Shown: positions 10,054 through 20,507 of the stretch, piece after piece | How the letters are laid out: the number at the start of each line of letters is the position of its first letter | Numbering within the stretch: the stretch's first letter is position 1 | Assembly: GCA_013813755.1 (NCBI GenBank) | Contig: JACCRD010000138.1 | Coordinates: 1 to 32,575, forward strand | Source of the DNA: Acidobacteriota bacterium | GTDB lineage: Bacteria > Acidobacteriota > Blastocatellia > Pyrinomonadales > Pyrinomonadaceae | DNA length: 32,575 bases | Direction: 5' to 3' | Made by a program: the position numbers and the translations under genes | Notes under the pieces: model-generated | The model's database searches: none | What the model was told of the DNA's origin: nothing | Seen by the model: the letters and a program-made list of their open reading frames with translations, nothing else

Positions 10054-11070
10054 ATGGAAAATCAAGTTAAAGTTTTAGTCACCGGGGCGGGCGGATTTAT
10101 CGGCAGTCACCTCGTGAAATATTTAAAAAAAGAAAATTTTTGGGTACGCGGAGTAGACATAAAATATCCTGAATTTTTTGAATCAGAAGCCGATGAATTT
10201 GAAATTTTAGATTTACGCCGGTGGGACAACTGCCTTCAGGCGACGCGCGATGTGAAAGAAGTTTACGCGCTTGCCGCCGATATGGGCGGAATGGGTTTTA
10301 TTTCAAATCATAACGCGCAGATTTTATACAACAATTCGCTGATCAATCTGCACACGCTCGAAGCCGCTAGAACAAACGGTGTCAAGCGTTATCTCTACAC
10401 AAGTTCCGCCTGCATCTATCCGGAATATTTACAGGAAGAAGCAGATGTTAAGCCGCTCAGGGAAGAAGACGCCTATCCAGCGCAGCCGCAGGACGCGTAC
10501 GGCTGGGAAAAACTGGTCAGCGAAATTCTCTGTATGCATTACCGCAACGATTACGGAATGGAAACCAGAACCGTCCGCTTTCACAATATTTTCGGTGAAA
10601 ACGGAACATGGGAAGGCGGGCGCGAAAAAGCCCCGGCGGCGATGTGCCGTAAAATTGCCGAAGCGAAATTAGATGGGAAAAATTCAATCGAAATTTGGGG
10701 CGACGGCGAGCAAACACGTTCATTCTGTTATATCGATGATTGCGTAGAAGGCATCTATCGCCTGATGCGTTCTGATTTTCCCGAACCGCTTAACCTCGGA
10801 CAAGACCGGATGGTGACTATCAATCAGCTGGCGGATATTATTTCCGAAATCGCCGGCGTAAAAATCGACAAAAAACATATTGACGGACAGCAAGGCGTAC
10901 GCGGCAGAAACTCCGACAACACGAAACTGCGCGAAGTTTTGAATTGGGAACCGGAAATCTCACTCGAATCGGGTTTAGCAGTAACTTATCGATGGATTGA
11001 AGAACAAGTTCAAAATAAGACAGGAAATAACAAAAGTCATAAAGCTCTTACACAGAGCGGTGTTTCATAA
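10054..11070 (+). CDS. NAD-dependent epimerase, GDP-mannose 3,5-epimerase-like
   Basis: SDR Rossmann LVTGAGGFIGSHL, then ADMGGMGFISNHNAQILYNNSLINLHTLEAARTNGVKRYLYTSSACIYPEY, close to the remembered plant GME signature. ATG at 10054 preferred over TTG at 10048. Confidence 0.82.
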   Translation: MENQVKVLVTGAGGFIGSHLVKYLKKENFWVRGVDIKYPEFFESEADEFEILDLRRWDNCLQATRDVKEVYALAADMGGMGFISNHNAQILYNNSLINLHTLEAARTNGVKRYLYTSSACIYPEYLQEEADVKPLREEDAYPAQPQDAYGWEKLVSEILCMHYRNDYGMETRTVRFHNIFGENGTWEGGREKAPAAMCRKIAEAKLDGKNSIEIWGDGEQTRSFCYIDDCVEGIYRLMRSDFPEPLNLGQDRMVTINQLADIISEIAGVKIDKKHIDGQQGVRGRNSDNTKLREVLNWEPEISLESGLAVTYRWIEEQVQNKTGNNKSHKALTQSGVS

Positions 11071-11082
11071 ATTTTAAAAATA

Positions 11083-11922
11083 ATGAGTGGTGAATTTGCA
11101 GAAATTCCGATAACGCGCGTCCAGGATTATTGGAACCGCCGTCCGTGCAACATCCGGCATTCTACGGCTGAGATCGGAACAAAAGAGTATTTTGACCAGG
11201 TTGAAGCCCGTAAATATCTGGTTGAACCGCACATTCCGGCATTTGCTGAATTTGAACGCTGGAAGGGGAAAAAGGTTTTGGAAATTGGCTGCGGCATCGG
11301 CACCGACACGATAAATTTCGCTCGAGCGGGCGCGGAGGTTACAGCCGTCGATTTATCCGTCGAATCGCTGAAACTGGCACAACAAAGAGCTGAAATTTTT
11401 GGTCTTTCCGATCGAATCAAATTTTACGAAGTCGATGCCGAAAAACTTTCCGAATATATCCCATCTCAAAAATATGATTTGGTTTATTCTTTCGGTGTGA
11501 TTCATCATTCGCCGCACCCGGAAAAAATCATTGAGCAAATTCGTCAGCACTTTGTTCATAGCGGCAGCGAATTGAAAATAATGGTTTACTACCGTTATGC
11601 GTGGAAGGTTTTGTGGATAATGCTGACTAACGGAAGAGGACAGTTTTGGAAACTTGACCGATGGATTGCCGAGCATTCGGAAGCCCAGACGGGATGTCCG
11701 GTGACATATTCCTATACTAAAAAAACGGTAGTAGATTTGATTGGAGAGGGTTTTGAGATAAAGGAAAAATATGTTGAACATATTTTTCCTTACCGTATAA
11801 AAGATTATGTAAAATACCAATACGTTAAAGAATGGTACTGGCGAATTTTTCCAAACAGCATTTTTCGAACATTGGAAAAAAAACTCGGCTGGCATCTGTG
11901 CGTAACAGCCAAGGCAAAATAA
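11083..11922 (+). CDS. Class I SAM-dependent methyltransferase
   Basis: Motif I VLEIGCGIGTDTINFARAGAEVTAVDLS and downstream FGVIHHSPHPEKII. Confidence 0.87.
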   Translation: MSGEFAEIPITRVQDYWNRRPCNIRHSTAEIGTKEYFDQVEARKYLVEPHIPAFAEFERWKGKKVLEIGCGIGTDTINFARAGAEVTAVDLSVESLKLAQQRAEIFGLSDRIKFYEVDAEKLSEYIPSQKYDLVYSFGVIHHSPHPEKIIEQIRQHFVHSGSELKIMVYYRYAWKVLWIMLTNGRGQFWKLDRWIAEHSEAQTGCPVTYSYTKKTVVDLIGEGFEIKEKYVEHIFPYRIKDYVKYQYVKEWYWRIFPNSIFRTLEKKLGWHLCVTAKAK

Positions 11923-11954
11923 CTTTGAATAGGGAAATATACTAAAAATATAAA

Positions 11955-13355
11955 ATGATTGAAAAAGTTTCGGTTATAGGTCTCGGAAAATTAGGAGCAA
12001 GTATGGTCGCCGCGATTGCCAGTCGCGGTTTTGAAGTTATAGGCGTTGATATTCATCAGAAAACAGTCGATGCCGTCAATGAAGGGCGCGAACCGGTTCA
12101 GGAGACTGATCTGGAAAAATATCTTTCGGAAAATAAAGAGCGAATTCACGCAACAATGAGCCACGAAGAAGCTATCTTGAATTCAGATATTTCCTTCGTA
12201 ATCGTACCGACTCCGAGCGACGAAAAAGGTTCATTTTCGCTGCAGTATGCGGCGTGGGCATTTAGGGAGATTGGACGGGCTTTAGCTAAAAAAGACGGTT
12301 ATCACATTGTCGTTTTAACTTCGACGGTTTTGCCGGGCGCGACCCGTTTTGGGCTTTTGCCGATTTTAGAAAAAGAATCAGGTAAAAAATGCGGCGAGGA
12401 TTTCGGACTTTGTTACAGTCCTGAATTCATCGCGTTGGGCAGTATTATCAGAGATTTCTTGAATCCGGATTTTACTCTATGCGGCGAATTTGACGAGCGC
12501 AGCGGAGGCGAACTTGAAAATTTTTATTCGAGAGTTATGTTTGGCAATCCAAAGTGCAAACGAATGAGTCTGGAAAATGCTGAATTAACTAAAATTTCAG
12601 TTAATACGTTTGTAACCACGAAAATAACTTTTGCCAATATGCTCGCGGATTTGTGCGAAAGGATTCCCGGCGGCGACATCGATGTGGTGACCGACGCGCT
12701 TGGGACTGATTCACGCATCGGACGAAAATATCTGACCGGCGCACTCGGTTACGGCGGACCTTGTTTTCCGCGTGATAATGTCGCTTTAAGTTATATGGCG
12801 CGCGCATTGGATTCCTGCGCCGATATTGCTGAAACAACCGATCGCGTGAATCGTTCGATGGCTGAAACTATTACCGATAAACTTCGACCTGATATAAAAC
12901 AAGGTCAGACGGTAGCAATCTTAGGTTTGTCATACAAACCCAGCTCGCACGTGGTAGAAGAATCGCAAGGCATTTATTTAGCAAAAACACTTTCCGAAGC
13001 CGGAGCTCGAGTTGTCGCCTACGACCCTCTGGCGAATAAAAGCGCCGAAGCTGAACTAAAGGGAAAAATCGTGATTTTGGATTCGGCTCAAAAATGTCTG
13101 GAACAAGCTGATATTGTTTTAATTACAACGGCTGATTCTGAGTTCGAGCAGCTTAAATCGGAAGATTTTACCGCCGGCGGAAAACAATCGGTTGTTTATG
13201 ATTTTTGGCGGATTTTAAAGGATGAACTCTCTGGTCAAACTAAAATCGAATATCACCCGATCGGATGCAGTAATAACAATAAGGAACAGGCAAATTTTTT
13301 AAGAGACCTCTGGGGCAGGGAAACCAACAATTTGTCGAAGGCAGAAAGTTTGTAA
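11955..13355 (+). CDS. Nucleotide-sugar dehydrogenase (UDP-glucose/GDP-mannose dehydrogenase family)
   Basis: N-terminal VIGLGKLGASMVAAIASRGFEVIGVD, catalytic Cys in GYGGPCFPRDN, C-terminal domain VAILGLSYKPSSHVVEESQG. Confidence 0.9.
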   Translation: MIEKVSVIGLGKLGASMVAAIASRGFEVIGVDIHQKTVDAVNEGREPVQETDLEKYLSENKERIHATMSHEEAILNSDISFVIVPTPSDEKGSFSLQYAAWAFREIGRALAKKDGYHIVVLTSTVLPGATRFGLLPILEKESGKKCGEDFGLCYSPEFIALGSIIRDFLNPDFTLCGEFDERSGGELENFYSRVMFGNPKCKRMSLENAELTKISVNTFVTTKITFANMLADLCERIPGGDIDVVTDALGTDSRIGRKYLTGALGYGGPCFPRDNVALSYMARALDSCADIAETTDRVNRSMAETITDKLRPDIKQGQTVAILGLSYKPSSHVVEESQGIYLAKTLSEAGARVVAYDPLANKSAEAELKGKIVILDSAQKCLEQADIVLITTADSEFEQLKSEDFTAGGKQSVVYDFWRILKDELSGQTKIEYHPIGCSNNNKEQANFLRDLWGRETNNLSKAESL

Positions 13356-13358
13356 AAA

Positions 13359-14279
13359 GTGAAAAGAATTGAAATAGTAACGCCGGTTCATAATCGTCGG
13401 GAATTAACTTTGCAATGCCTGCGTAGTTTAGCCCGTATCGAGACGAACGAATTAGATGTTCATATTGTTATTGTCGATGACGGCTCAACCGACGGCACAA
13501 GAGAGGCAATTAAGAAAGATTTCCCCACCGTCGAAATTGTGCAGGGCGATGGAAACCTCTGGTTCACGGAAGGAACAAATGTCGGGATTCGCGCTGCTCT
13601 AAAACATAATCCCGATTATGTTTTGATGATTAACGACGATCAGGTTTTCGATTCTAAATTTCTATGGCAGATGGTTGAAACAGCGGAAAAATACCCGCGC
13701 TCGGTAATCGGTTCGCTGCTTTTATTGTGGGATGAGCCGCATAAATTATTCCAGGTTTCGCCGAAATGGGAAACCTGGAAGGGTGGTTGGCAGCTTTGGG
13801 AGCAGCAAACTATCTGGATGATTCCCAAAAAACCTTGGGAAGTTGAAATAATTGTCGGCAATTGTGTTTTGGTTCCAGTAGAAGCGATTCGGGAAGAAGG
13901 TTTGATGGATGCTAAGCGTTACCCAAATTTCGGAGATGCCGAATACACCCCGCGTCTGAAAAGAAAAGGTTGGAAACTGCTTATCGATCCGCGGGCGAGG
14001 GTTTTTTGTCAGCCAAATACAGTTCCAAAGAAGATTGCGACTATGACGCTGCGAGAAAAAGCAGACGCGCTTTTTTTAAATCTCGGACATATCCAAAATC
14101 TTCGGCGGCGTTATTATACGTATATTGATGGCGCCCCGACAAAATTTCATGGGATTGTCGGATTTTCTATTTTCTTTATTAGATTAGGTTGGCAAAAAAT
14201 TTCCGGAAAATCCAAATTGCAAAAAGGGCGCGAAAAAGATATTGCAACATTATTTGCCAAATCTGTTGTAAAGGACTAA
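13359..14279 (+). CDS. Glycosyltransferase family 2 (GTG start)
   Basis: IVTPVHNRRELTLQCLRSL, IVIVDDGSTDGT, DYVLMINDDQVFD: GT-A fold DXD-type motifs. Confidence 0.88.
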   Translation: MKRIEIVTPVHNRRELTLQCLRSLARIETNELDVHIVIVDDGSTDGTREAIKKDFPTVEIVQGDGNLWFTEGTNVGIRAALKHNPDYVLMINDDQVFDSKFLWQMVETAEKYPRSVIGSLLLLWDEPHKLFQVSPKWETWKGGWQLWEQQTIWMIPKKPWEVEIIVGNCVLVPVEAIREEGLMDAKRYPNFGDAEYTPRLKRKGWKLLIDPRARVFCQPNTVPKKIATMTLREKADALFLNLGHIQNLRRRYYTYIDGAPTKFHGIVGFSIFFIRLGWQKISGKSKLQKGREKDIATLFAKSVVKD

Positions 14280-14370
14280 GTAGTTATTATAAACAAAGAA
14301 ATAATTAGACTTATCAGTCGAAGCTAAGTTTTTACTTTAATGGTCTGTAAGTCAACATCTAACATCCCAC

Positions 14371-15612
14371 TTGAAACAAAACAAAGAAGAAAATAGTCAG
14401 CCCAACTCGCCCCACAATTTTTTTTACATATGGAATTATCTGGAATGGGGCGGGGCGCAAATCCTTTTTTTTGGGTTAATGAAAGAAGCTCAAAAAGTTG
14501 GGGAAGTAAAAGCCGAAATGCCAGAGGGGTCAAACAAACAATTGTTAAAATTTTTGGACAATATCAACATTCAATACAATTTTTTCGATGCACATTTGAA
14601 TTCGGCGCCCGCCATTGGGATTTCAGGAAAAATAAAAAGACATCTGAATAAAATTTTCTGCGAATTCAAGTTGTTGACTTATTTAAGCAGATATAATTTT
14701 GAAAAAAGTGTAATTCACACGGAACTGGCGCCCTGGCAATCGCTTTTGGCACTTCTTTGGTTGTGCAGAAAAGCGCCGGTTTTTGTCACGATGCATAATT
14801 CTCTGCCGCCGGTTCCGAAATGGCGTTTCGCTTTATGGAAATTAAAGTTTTGGGTTCTGGCTCGTAATAAAAAATTTAATTTATTTACCGCCAATATAAA
14901 TACAAAGGAAAGTTTGCGCCCGCTTGTTCCGAATAATTTTTACAATAAAATTACTGTTATTTACGCTAACGTTAATTGTTTAGAAATTGAACAATCAAAA
15001 ACGACAGCAACAGAATCTGAAAAAACAGCGAAAAAATTTAATCTGCAGACGAATAAATTTTTAGTGTTCTGCGTCGGGCAATTTATTGATCGGAAGGGGC
15101 GTTGGATTTTTCTCGAAGCGGCGCGGCAGTTGTCAGAAGAAAGTGATGATTTTGCCTTTGTCTGGATCTCCAATTCAAAACCTTCGGTGGAGGATTTAAA
15201 AAAAGCCAAAAGTTATAATCTCGGTGCAAAGTTTTTGTTGATTACATCAGATCAAATCGGCACTGAACACGTTGATTTATTTAAGTTGCTCCGGCAAGCA
15301 GATGTTTTTGCGCTCCCAAGCTATGTGGAAGGGTTGCCAATTTCGATTTTAGAATCGATGGCGCTCGGAATACCGACCATTTCGACTAATATTAATGCTA
15401 TTCCCGAAGCCATTAAGCATCTCGAAACCGGACTTTTAATCGAACCGGGTAACTCCGGCGCATTGAAAGATTCGATTTTGCTTTTAAAAAACAATTCCTC
15501 GCTCAGAGAAAAGTTGTCGATTCAGGGAGAAAAATATATTTTGGAAAATTTTGATGAAACAAAAATTGCCGAAATAGCTGTTGAGCGTTATATAGAATCG
15601 TTTAGGAAGTAA
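14371..15612 (+). CDS. Glycosyltransferase family 4 (TTG start, start site uncertain)
   Basis: GT4 C-terminal signature ADVFALPSYVEGLPISILESMALGIPTISTNINAIPEAI, plus FCVGQFIDRKGRWIFLEAARQL. Confidence 0.85.
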   Translation: MKQNKEENSQPNSPHNFFYIWNYLEWGGAQILFFGLMKEAQKVGEVKAEMPEGSNKQLLKFLDNINIQYNFFDAHLNSAPAIGISGKIKRHLNKIFCEFKLLTYLSRYNFEKSVIHTELAPWQSLLALLWLCRKAPVFVTMHNSLPPVPKWRFALWKLKFWVLARNKKFNLFTANINTKESLRPLVPNNFYNKITVIYANVNCLEIEQSKTTATESEKTAKKFNLQTNKFLVFCVGQFIDRKGRWIFLEAARQLSEESDDFAFVWISNSKPSVEDLKKAKSYNLGAKFLLITSDQIGTEHVDLFKLLRQADVFALPSYVEGLPISILESMALGIPTISTNINAIPEAIKHLETGLLIEPGNSGALKDSILLLKNNSSLREKLSIQGEKYILENFDETKIAEIAVERYIESFRK

Positions 15613-15614
15613 AA

Positions 15615-17123
15615 ATGGACAATGAATTAAAAACGGAAAACAGCAGAAGCATCGCAAGAAATGTCTTGTATGGTTTTTCAACTTTTATTATCCCTCTGTT
15701 TTTCAGTTTTTATGCTACCCGTCTGATCGTCAAAAAACTTGGTAATGAAGATTACGGTCTTTACGCGCTTGTGCTTGGATTTGTCGTCTACTCATTTAAT
15801 TTTAGTTTTGGACGCGCAATCACCAAATATATTGCTGAATATCGAATATCGGGTGAAAATCATAAAATAAACGATGTTATCTCAGCAGCTTTGTCGATCA
15901 ATTTAGCAGTTGCTTTAACTGGTGTCGCGTTAATTTGTTGGTTCGCGAATTGGCTTGTAACAAATGTTTATCTGATTGAACCGGAGAATCAAGCTAAAAC
16001 CACGACCGGATTGCATATTGCGTCGGCAATTGTTTTTTTTCTGATGCTGAATCAAATTTTCAGCGCGATATTGCAGGGAATTCATCGTTTTGATATTTTT
16101 TCCAAGATTTCAAATTTGAATAATCTAGCGGTGGTGCTGGGCAATATTTTTTTAGTTTACAACGATTATAATTTTCTGGATTTATTATTCTGGAATTTGA
16201 TTATTACTTTTTTCACTGGTTTTGTTTTTGTTTTTTATGCCAAAAAATTTGTTCCGGAGTTCAAAATAAGCTTTACTATAAAGCCGGAAATACTGAAACT
16301 GATCGTCCGTTTCAGCTCGGGGATTATCGGTTACCAGATCCTCGCTAATCTGCTTCTCCTTTTTGAGCGCGGCTGGATAATCAGCAAACTCGGAGCTGAA
16401 AATTTAACGTTTTACGTTGTTCCGATGACGCTCTCTATTTTTATACATAATTTTATCGGAAGCTTTGCGTTGGTAATTTTCCCGCTCGCCAGCGAATTAA
16501 AAGATAATCCCGAAAAACTTTTGCGGTTATATAAAAAGGCGACCAAAATAGTTTGTTTTTTGGTGGTATTTCTGGCAACGACTTTGATTGTTGAAAGCCA
16601 TTTGTTTTTAACCTTGTGGATGGGCGCGGATTTTGCCGCTCAGACTTCGACTTTATTGGTTATACATACAATAAGTTTCAGCCTTTTGGCAATTCAGACT
16701 ATTTCCTGGCAGATGACGGAGGGTCTAGGCTATCCCGGCTACAATATTGTAAGTTTTATAATATGTCTGGTAATAAATGTTTTTTTGATTGTTTTATTAA
16801 CCCAAAGTTTGGGAAACGTCGGAGTAGCTTTTGGCAGAATGGCAGGTTTGTCGGCAATGTTTTTGTCAATTTTTTACATTGAAAAATTATTTTTCGACCG
16901 GATTCAGACAAAATTTTGGTTGAAACTATTAGGAGTTATCGGAGTTGCAGCTTTTAGTACAGTTATCACAGAAAAATTAATCGTATCTAATTTTCAGACA
17001 ACCTGGAGCGTATTTGTTTTTGCTACAATAAGTGGTGGAATTGTTTACTGCGCGGCATTGTTGGTTTTGGGATTTGTTGATGCGGAAGATAAACTTTTAA
17101 TTAAAAATCTTATTAGACGGTAA
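15615..17123 (+). CDS. Oligosaccharide flippase (Wzx/polysaccharide biosynthesis protein, MATE-like)
   Basis: About 500 aa with many TM segments. N-terminal RNVLYGFSTFIIPLFFSFYATRLIVKKLGNEDYGLYAL is typical of flippases. Confidence 0.88.
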   Translation: MDNELKTENSRSIARNVLYGFSTFIIPLFFSFYATRLIVKKLGNEDYGLYALVLGFVVYSFNFSFGRAITKYIAEYRISGENHKINDVISAALSINLAVALTGVALICWFANWLVTNVYLIEPENQAKTTTGLHIASAIVFFLMLNQIFSAILQGIHRFDIFSKISNLNNLAVVLGNIFLVYNDYNFLDLLFWNLIITFFTGFVFVFYAKKFVPEFKISFTIKPEILKLIVRFSSGIIGYQILANLLLLFERGWIISKLGAENLTFYVVPMTLSIFIHNFIGSFALVIFPLASELKDNPEKLLRLYKKATKIVCFLVVFLATTLIVESHLFLTLWMGADFAAQTSTLLVIHTISFSLLAIQTISWQMTEGLGYPGYNIVSFIICLVINVFLIVLLTQSLGNVGVAFGRMAGLSAMFLSIFYIEKLFFDRIQTKFWLKLLGVIGVAAFSTVITEKLIVSNFQTTWSVFVFATISGGIVYCAALLVLGFVDAEDKLLIKNLIRR

Positions 17124-17132
17124 TATTTAAGT

Positions 17133-17807
17133 ATGAAGGATAAATTAGAACTTGTTCAAAGGGTGGATTTTATCAAACAAGTTTGTGCTGGCAAAAAAGT
17201 CTTGCATCTCGGCTGCACGGATCATCCGTACACTCTGGAAGCTATCAAAAACAATATGCTCCTGCATTTTAAGTTAGAAAAAACGGCAAAGGAATTATAC
17301 GGATTTGATTATGATCAGGAAGGAATAGACATTTTATCAAAGGCGGGCGGCAGAAACCTTTTTCGGGCGGATTTGGAAAAGCTCGACGAAGTAGAATTGG
17401 ACGAAACTTTCGAGGTGATTATCGCGGGCGAAATGATCGAACATCTCTCGAATCCGGGACTGTTTTTAAGAGGTATCAAACGTTTTATGCATTCCGAAAC
17501 AAGCCTGGTGATTACAACTATTAACGCTTACAGCGCTCTTCGGTTTTTTATGTATGGTTTGCGCGGGAAAGGCGGCGAAAATGAACCGGTGCATCTCGAT
17601 CATGTCGCATATTACTCGTATCGAACCCTTAGTCTGGCGATTCGGAGAGAAACTCTACAGGTAAAAAATTTTTATTTTTATGATATTGGTCCCGAACACA
17701 GGCAGTTTAATCGCTGGTTTTATAATTTTATCAATGATGTCTCCGTTTCATTCTCGCCGCAGTTATCTGACGGTGTCATTGCCGTATGTCATTTAAACGA
17801 AGATTAA
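17133..17807 (+). CDS. Class I SAM-dependent methyltransferase
   Basis: VLHLGCTDHPYTLEAI, YGFDYDQEGIDIL, FEVIIAGEMIEHLSNPGLFLRGIKR. Confidence 0.8.
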   Translation: MKDKLELVQRVDFIKQVCAGKKVLHLGCTDHPYTLEAIKNNMLLHFKLEKTAKELYGFDYDQEGIDILSKAGGRNLFRADLEKLDEVELDETFEVIIAGEMIEHLSNPGLFLRGIKRFMHSETSLVITTINAYSALRFFMYGLRGKGGENEPVHLDHVAYYSYRTLSLAIRRETLQVKNFYFYDIGPEHRQFNRWFYNFINDVSVSFSPQLSDGVIAVCHLNED

Positions 17808-17858
17808 AAATATTGAGTGAAAATTTGACTATTTTTTAAGATTTATCGAGTAATTTTT

Positions 17859-19406
17859 ATGTTGAACTCAAAACAGCGACCCGCATTTTTACAAAACAGA
17901 GACACCGCGCTTTTGTTTCCGGTTGTTTTAATTGCCATCATCACTTTTGTTGGCGGTTTTTCGCTGATTTTTGTTTCCGACGACGCGGGTAATCCGTTTA
18001 AGCAGCTTTTTCTGATGCCGTGGGTAATTTTGCTGGGGTTTGTTTTAGCGGCGCCGAGTTTCTATCTGTATTATCGCGGACGTTTTGGTTTTTTTCATCC
18101 GTTGGTCTTCGCGGCTTGGTCTTATTTTGTGCCAGCTTTTTTTGTGGGCGGAATAATTTTAGCCTCAGGTTTGTCGCAGCCTTATTTTTTGTCGTTTGTC
18201 GAAGATGAAAGATACAATCTGCCTTTGACCATTGTTTATGTAATTTTAGGCTATGGCGGATTGTCGGTTGGGTTTTTTCTTCCGCTCGGAAAAAAAATTG
18301 GGAAGAGAATAAACAGACGTTTGCCTGTGTGGGATTGGAAACCGGAGAATTTGTATCTGCCCGCGATTCTGCTTTTGTTTATTGGTATCGGAAACAGCAT
18401 CGTCGCATTTGGTTTCGGAATTTTAGGTTATCAAAAAGTTGATGTCGTTGGCGCATACGACGGATTATTATTTCTTTTAACGCTGTTGTGGCTTGAGGCG
18501 AGTTTTATCTTGTGGCTGTGTATATTCCGTACTAAAACCTTAAATGTCAATCATTCTTTGGTCATCGGTTTACTTTTGGCGACGTCTCTGACCAAATCCG
18601 CTTTTCAGGGAAATCGCGGAAGCTTGTTTCAACTCTTTATATTAATTGCCTGCGCGTTCATTTTCGCTGTTAACACGCTTAAATTGAGACACAAAGTTTT
18701 CGGAGTACTATTGCTTGTTTCAGCAATCGTCGTCGGAATGATTTACGGAACGACTTTCCGAAGTGTCAAACAGACCGAATCGAGAGTCAGTACCGATGAA
18801 TATATCGAAAATATCGGACAAACTTTCGATAAATTATTTGAACAGGATTTGGTCGATAATTTAGCCGAAGGAGTTTCCGCGCTTGCCGAACGAATTGAAA
18901 ATGTCAGTTCCTTAGCCGTTGTAGTTTCCAATTATGAAAAATTAGAGCCTTACGAAGAAAGTTACGGACTAAAGGATAATATCTGGAAGGACAGTATTAC
19001 TTTTTTTATTCCCCGACCATTATGGGTAAACAAACCGGTCGGTTCAGAACCGCGCCAATACGCCGATTTGTATTTTAATTATAGTGAAAATTCTTTTACG
19101 GTGACGCCGATGGGCGATCTTTTACGTAATTTCGGACCTTTCGGAGTTCCGCTCGGAATGATGCTTCTGGGAATTATTTTAAGCGCGATTTATACCGCTC
19201 TGATTGAAGACCAAGTTTTTTCAATTTGGCGCACCGCCTTATTTTATATGCTTCTGACGACAGTTTCATACGAAGGTTTTTATGGAACAATCATTCCATA
19301 TTTAATAAAATACGGTTTGCTGGCGGTTGCCGGAATACTTTTTATACAATTTTTTCAGGTAGGTTCAGGCACTCAATCTTCGGGAAGGGCGAGAAGATTA
19401 AATTAA
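17859..19406 (+). CDS. O-antigen/oligosaccharide repeat-unit polymerase (Wzy-like)
   Basis: Polytopic membrane protein, about 515 aa, with the extended loop typical of Wzy (SITFFIPRPLWVNKPVGSEPRQYADLYF). Lies between flippase and sugar genes. Confidence 0.72.
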   Translation: MLNSKQRPAFLQNRDTALLFPVVLIAIITFVGGFSLIFVSDDAGNPFKQLFLMPWVILLGFVLAAPSFYLYYRGRFGFFHPLVFAAWSYFVPAFFVGGIILASGLSQPYFLSFVEDERYNLPLTIVYVILGYGGLSVGFFLPLGKKIGKRINRRLPVWDWKPENLYLPAILLLFIGIGNSIVAFGFGILGYQKVDVVGAYDGLLFLLTLLWLEASFILWLCIFRTKTLNVNHSLVIGLLLATSLTKSAFQGNRGSLFQLFILIACAFIFAVNTLKLRHKVFGVLLLVSAIVVGMIYGTTFRSVKQTESRVSTDEYIENIGQTFDKLFEQDLVDNLAEGVSALAERIENVSSLAVVVSNYEKLEPYEESYGLKDNIWKDSITFFIPRPLWVNKPVGSEPRQYADLYFNYSENSFTVTPMGDLLRNFGPFGVPLGMMLLGIILSAIYTALIEDQVFSIWRTALFYMLLTTVSYEGFYGTIIPYLIKYGLLAVAGILFIQFFQVGSGTQSSGRARRLN

Positions 19407-19454
19407 AAACGAGAATTGGTTTAGACAACGTTTTCCAGGACGTTCTTATCAAAA

Positions 19455-20468
19455 ATGGAAGTAAAAGTTTTTACAAACGGTTGTTTTGATATAATTCATC
19501 CAGGGCATATCGATTTTCTCAGACGCGCCGGAGAACTCGGAACGAATCTGATTGTTGGCATCAACAGTGATTCTTCAATTCGAGCGATCAAAGGCAAACC
19601 AAAACCATATATGAACGAAATTGACCGCAAGGCAATTTTGCAGGCAATCAAATTTGTCGATCAAGTTTATATTTTTAATGAAACCACGCCCGAATCGCTG
19701 ATCAAAAAAATTAATCCTGATGTTTTGGTAAAGGGCGGCGATTGGACTGTAGATGAAATTGTCGGTTCCGATTTTGTTTTAAAAAAGGGCGGAAAGGTTT
19801 TATCACTTGCTCTCCTGGAAAATTATTCGTCAAGTTCGATTGCCGAGAAAATAAAAAACAGTGAAGTAAAAAATTTGCCTCAGATTCAGGAAAAAACCGG
19901 CAGCCAGGTAATTGTAAATGCTCTGAAGACACACATACAAATATTTGAACAATTATTAAAAAGTGAAATTTTGATAATTGAAGAGTGCGCTGAACTTATT
20001 TATCGGACATTTCTCAATGGAAATAAAGTTTTAATTTGCGGCAACGGTGGAAGCGCCGCCGATGCACAGCATATCGCCGCTGAATTCGTCGGCAGGTATG
20101 AAGTTGAAAGAAAGGCTTTGCCGGTAATCGCTCTAACGACTGATACTTCTGCACTCACCGCACTCGCCAATGACTACAGCTTTGAAAAAATTTTTTCCAG
20201 GCAAGTTGAAGCTTTAGGCGCAAAAAATGATTTGTTAATTGCCATCAGCACCAGCGGTAATTCCTCAAATGTTAGTGCCGCGGTGATGACCGCCAGACAA
20301 ATTGGCTGTAAAACCATTGGTTTAACTGGCTCTAAAGGTAAAAAACTAGCGTCGCTCTGCGATACAAGTATTTTAGTGCCGGCAATACTGACAGCCAGAA
20401 TCCAGGAAGCGCACATTGCGATCGGACATATCTGGTGTGAAATAATCGACCTTAAATTCCAAAAGTAA
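19455..20468 (+). CDS. Fusion: HldE C-terminal-type nucleotidyltransferase plus GmhA-type phosphoheptose isomerase (SIS)
   Basis: aa 1-135 VFTNGCFDIIHPGHIDFLRRAGELG...DVLVKGGDW (RfaE domain II). aa 155-337 LICGNGGSAADAQHIAAEFVGRY...LIAISTSGNSSNV...TARIQEAHIAIGHIWCEIID (GmhA). One uninterrupted frame. Confidence 0.9.
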   Translation: MEVKVFTNGCFDIIHPGHIDFLRRAGELGTNLIVGINSDSSIRAIKGKPKPYMNEIDRKAILQAIKFVDQVYIFNETTPESLIKKINPDVLVKGGDWTVDEIVGSDFVLKKGGKVLSLALLENYSSSSIAEKIKNSEVKNLPQIQEKTGSQVIVNALKTHIQIFEQLLKSEILIIEECAELIYRTFLNGNKVLICGNGGSAADAQHIAAEFVGRYEVERKALPVIALTTDTSALTALANDYSFEKIFSRQVEALGAKNDLLIAISTSGNSSNVSAAVMTARQIGCKTIGLTGSKGKKLASLCDTSILVPAILTARIQEAHIAIGHIWCEIIDLKFQK

Positions 20469-20507
20469 ATTTTTTCTTTTAAAGTTATAAATCAAAACGT
20501 TTTTAGT

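Noticed and set aside
14280-14370. Possible extra small gene before the GT4 at 14371
   Set aside because: Short AT-rich gap with no convincing start/RBS/ORF; only the unusual TTG start of the GT4 remains uncertain.
19455-20468. Possibility that the nucleotidyltransferase-GmhA fusion is a frameshift artefact
   Set aside because: The frame is continuous through the linker and both domains are intact, so a real fusion is more likely; resequencing could still check it.
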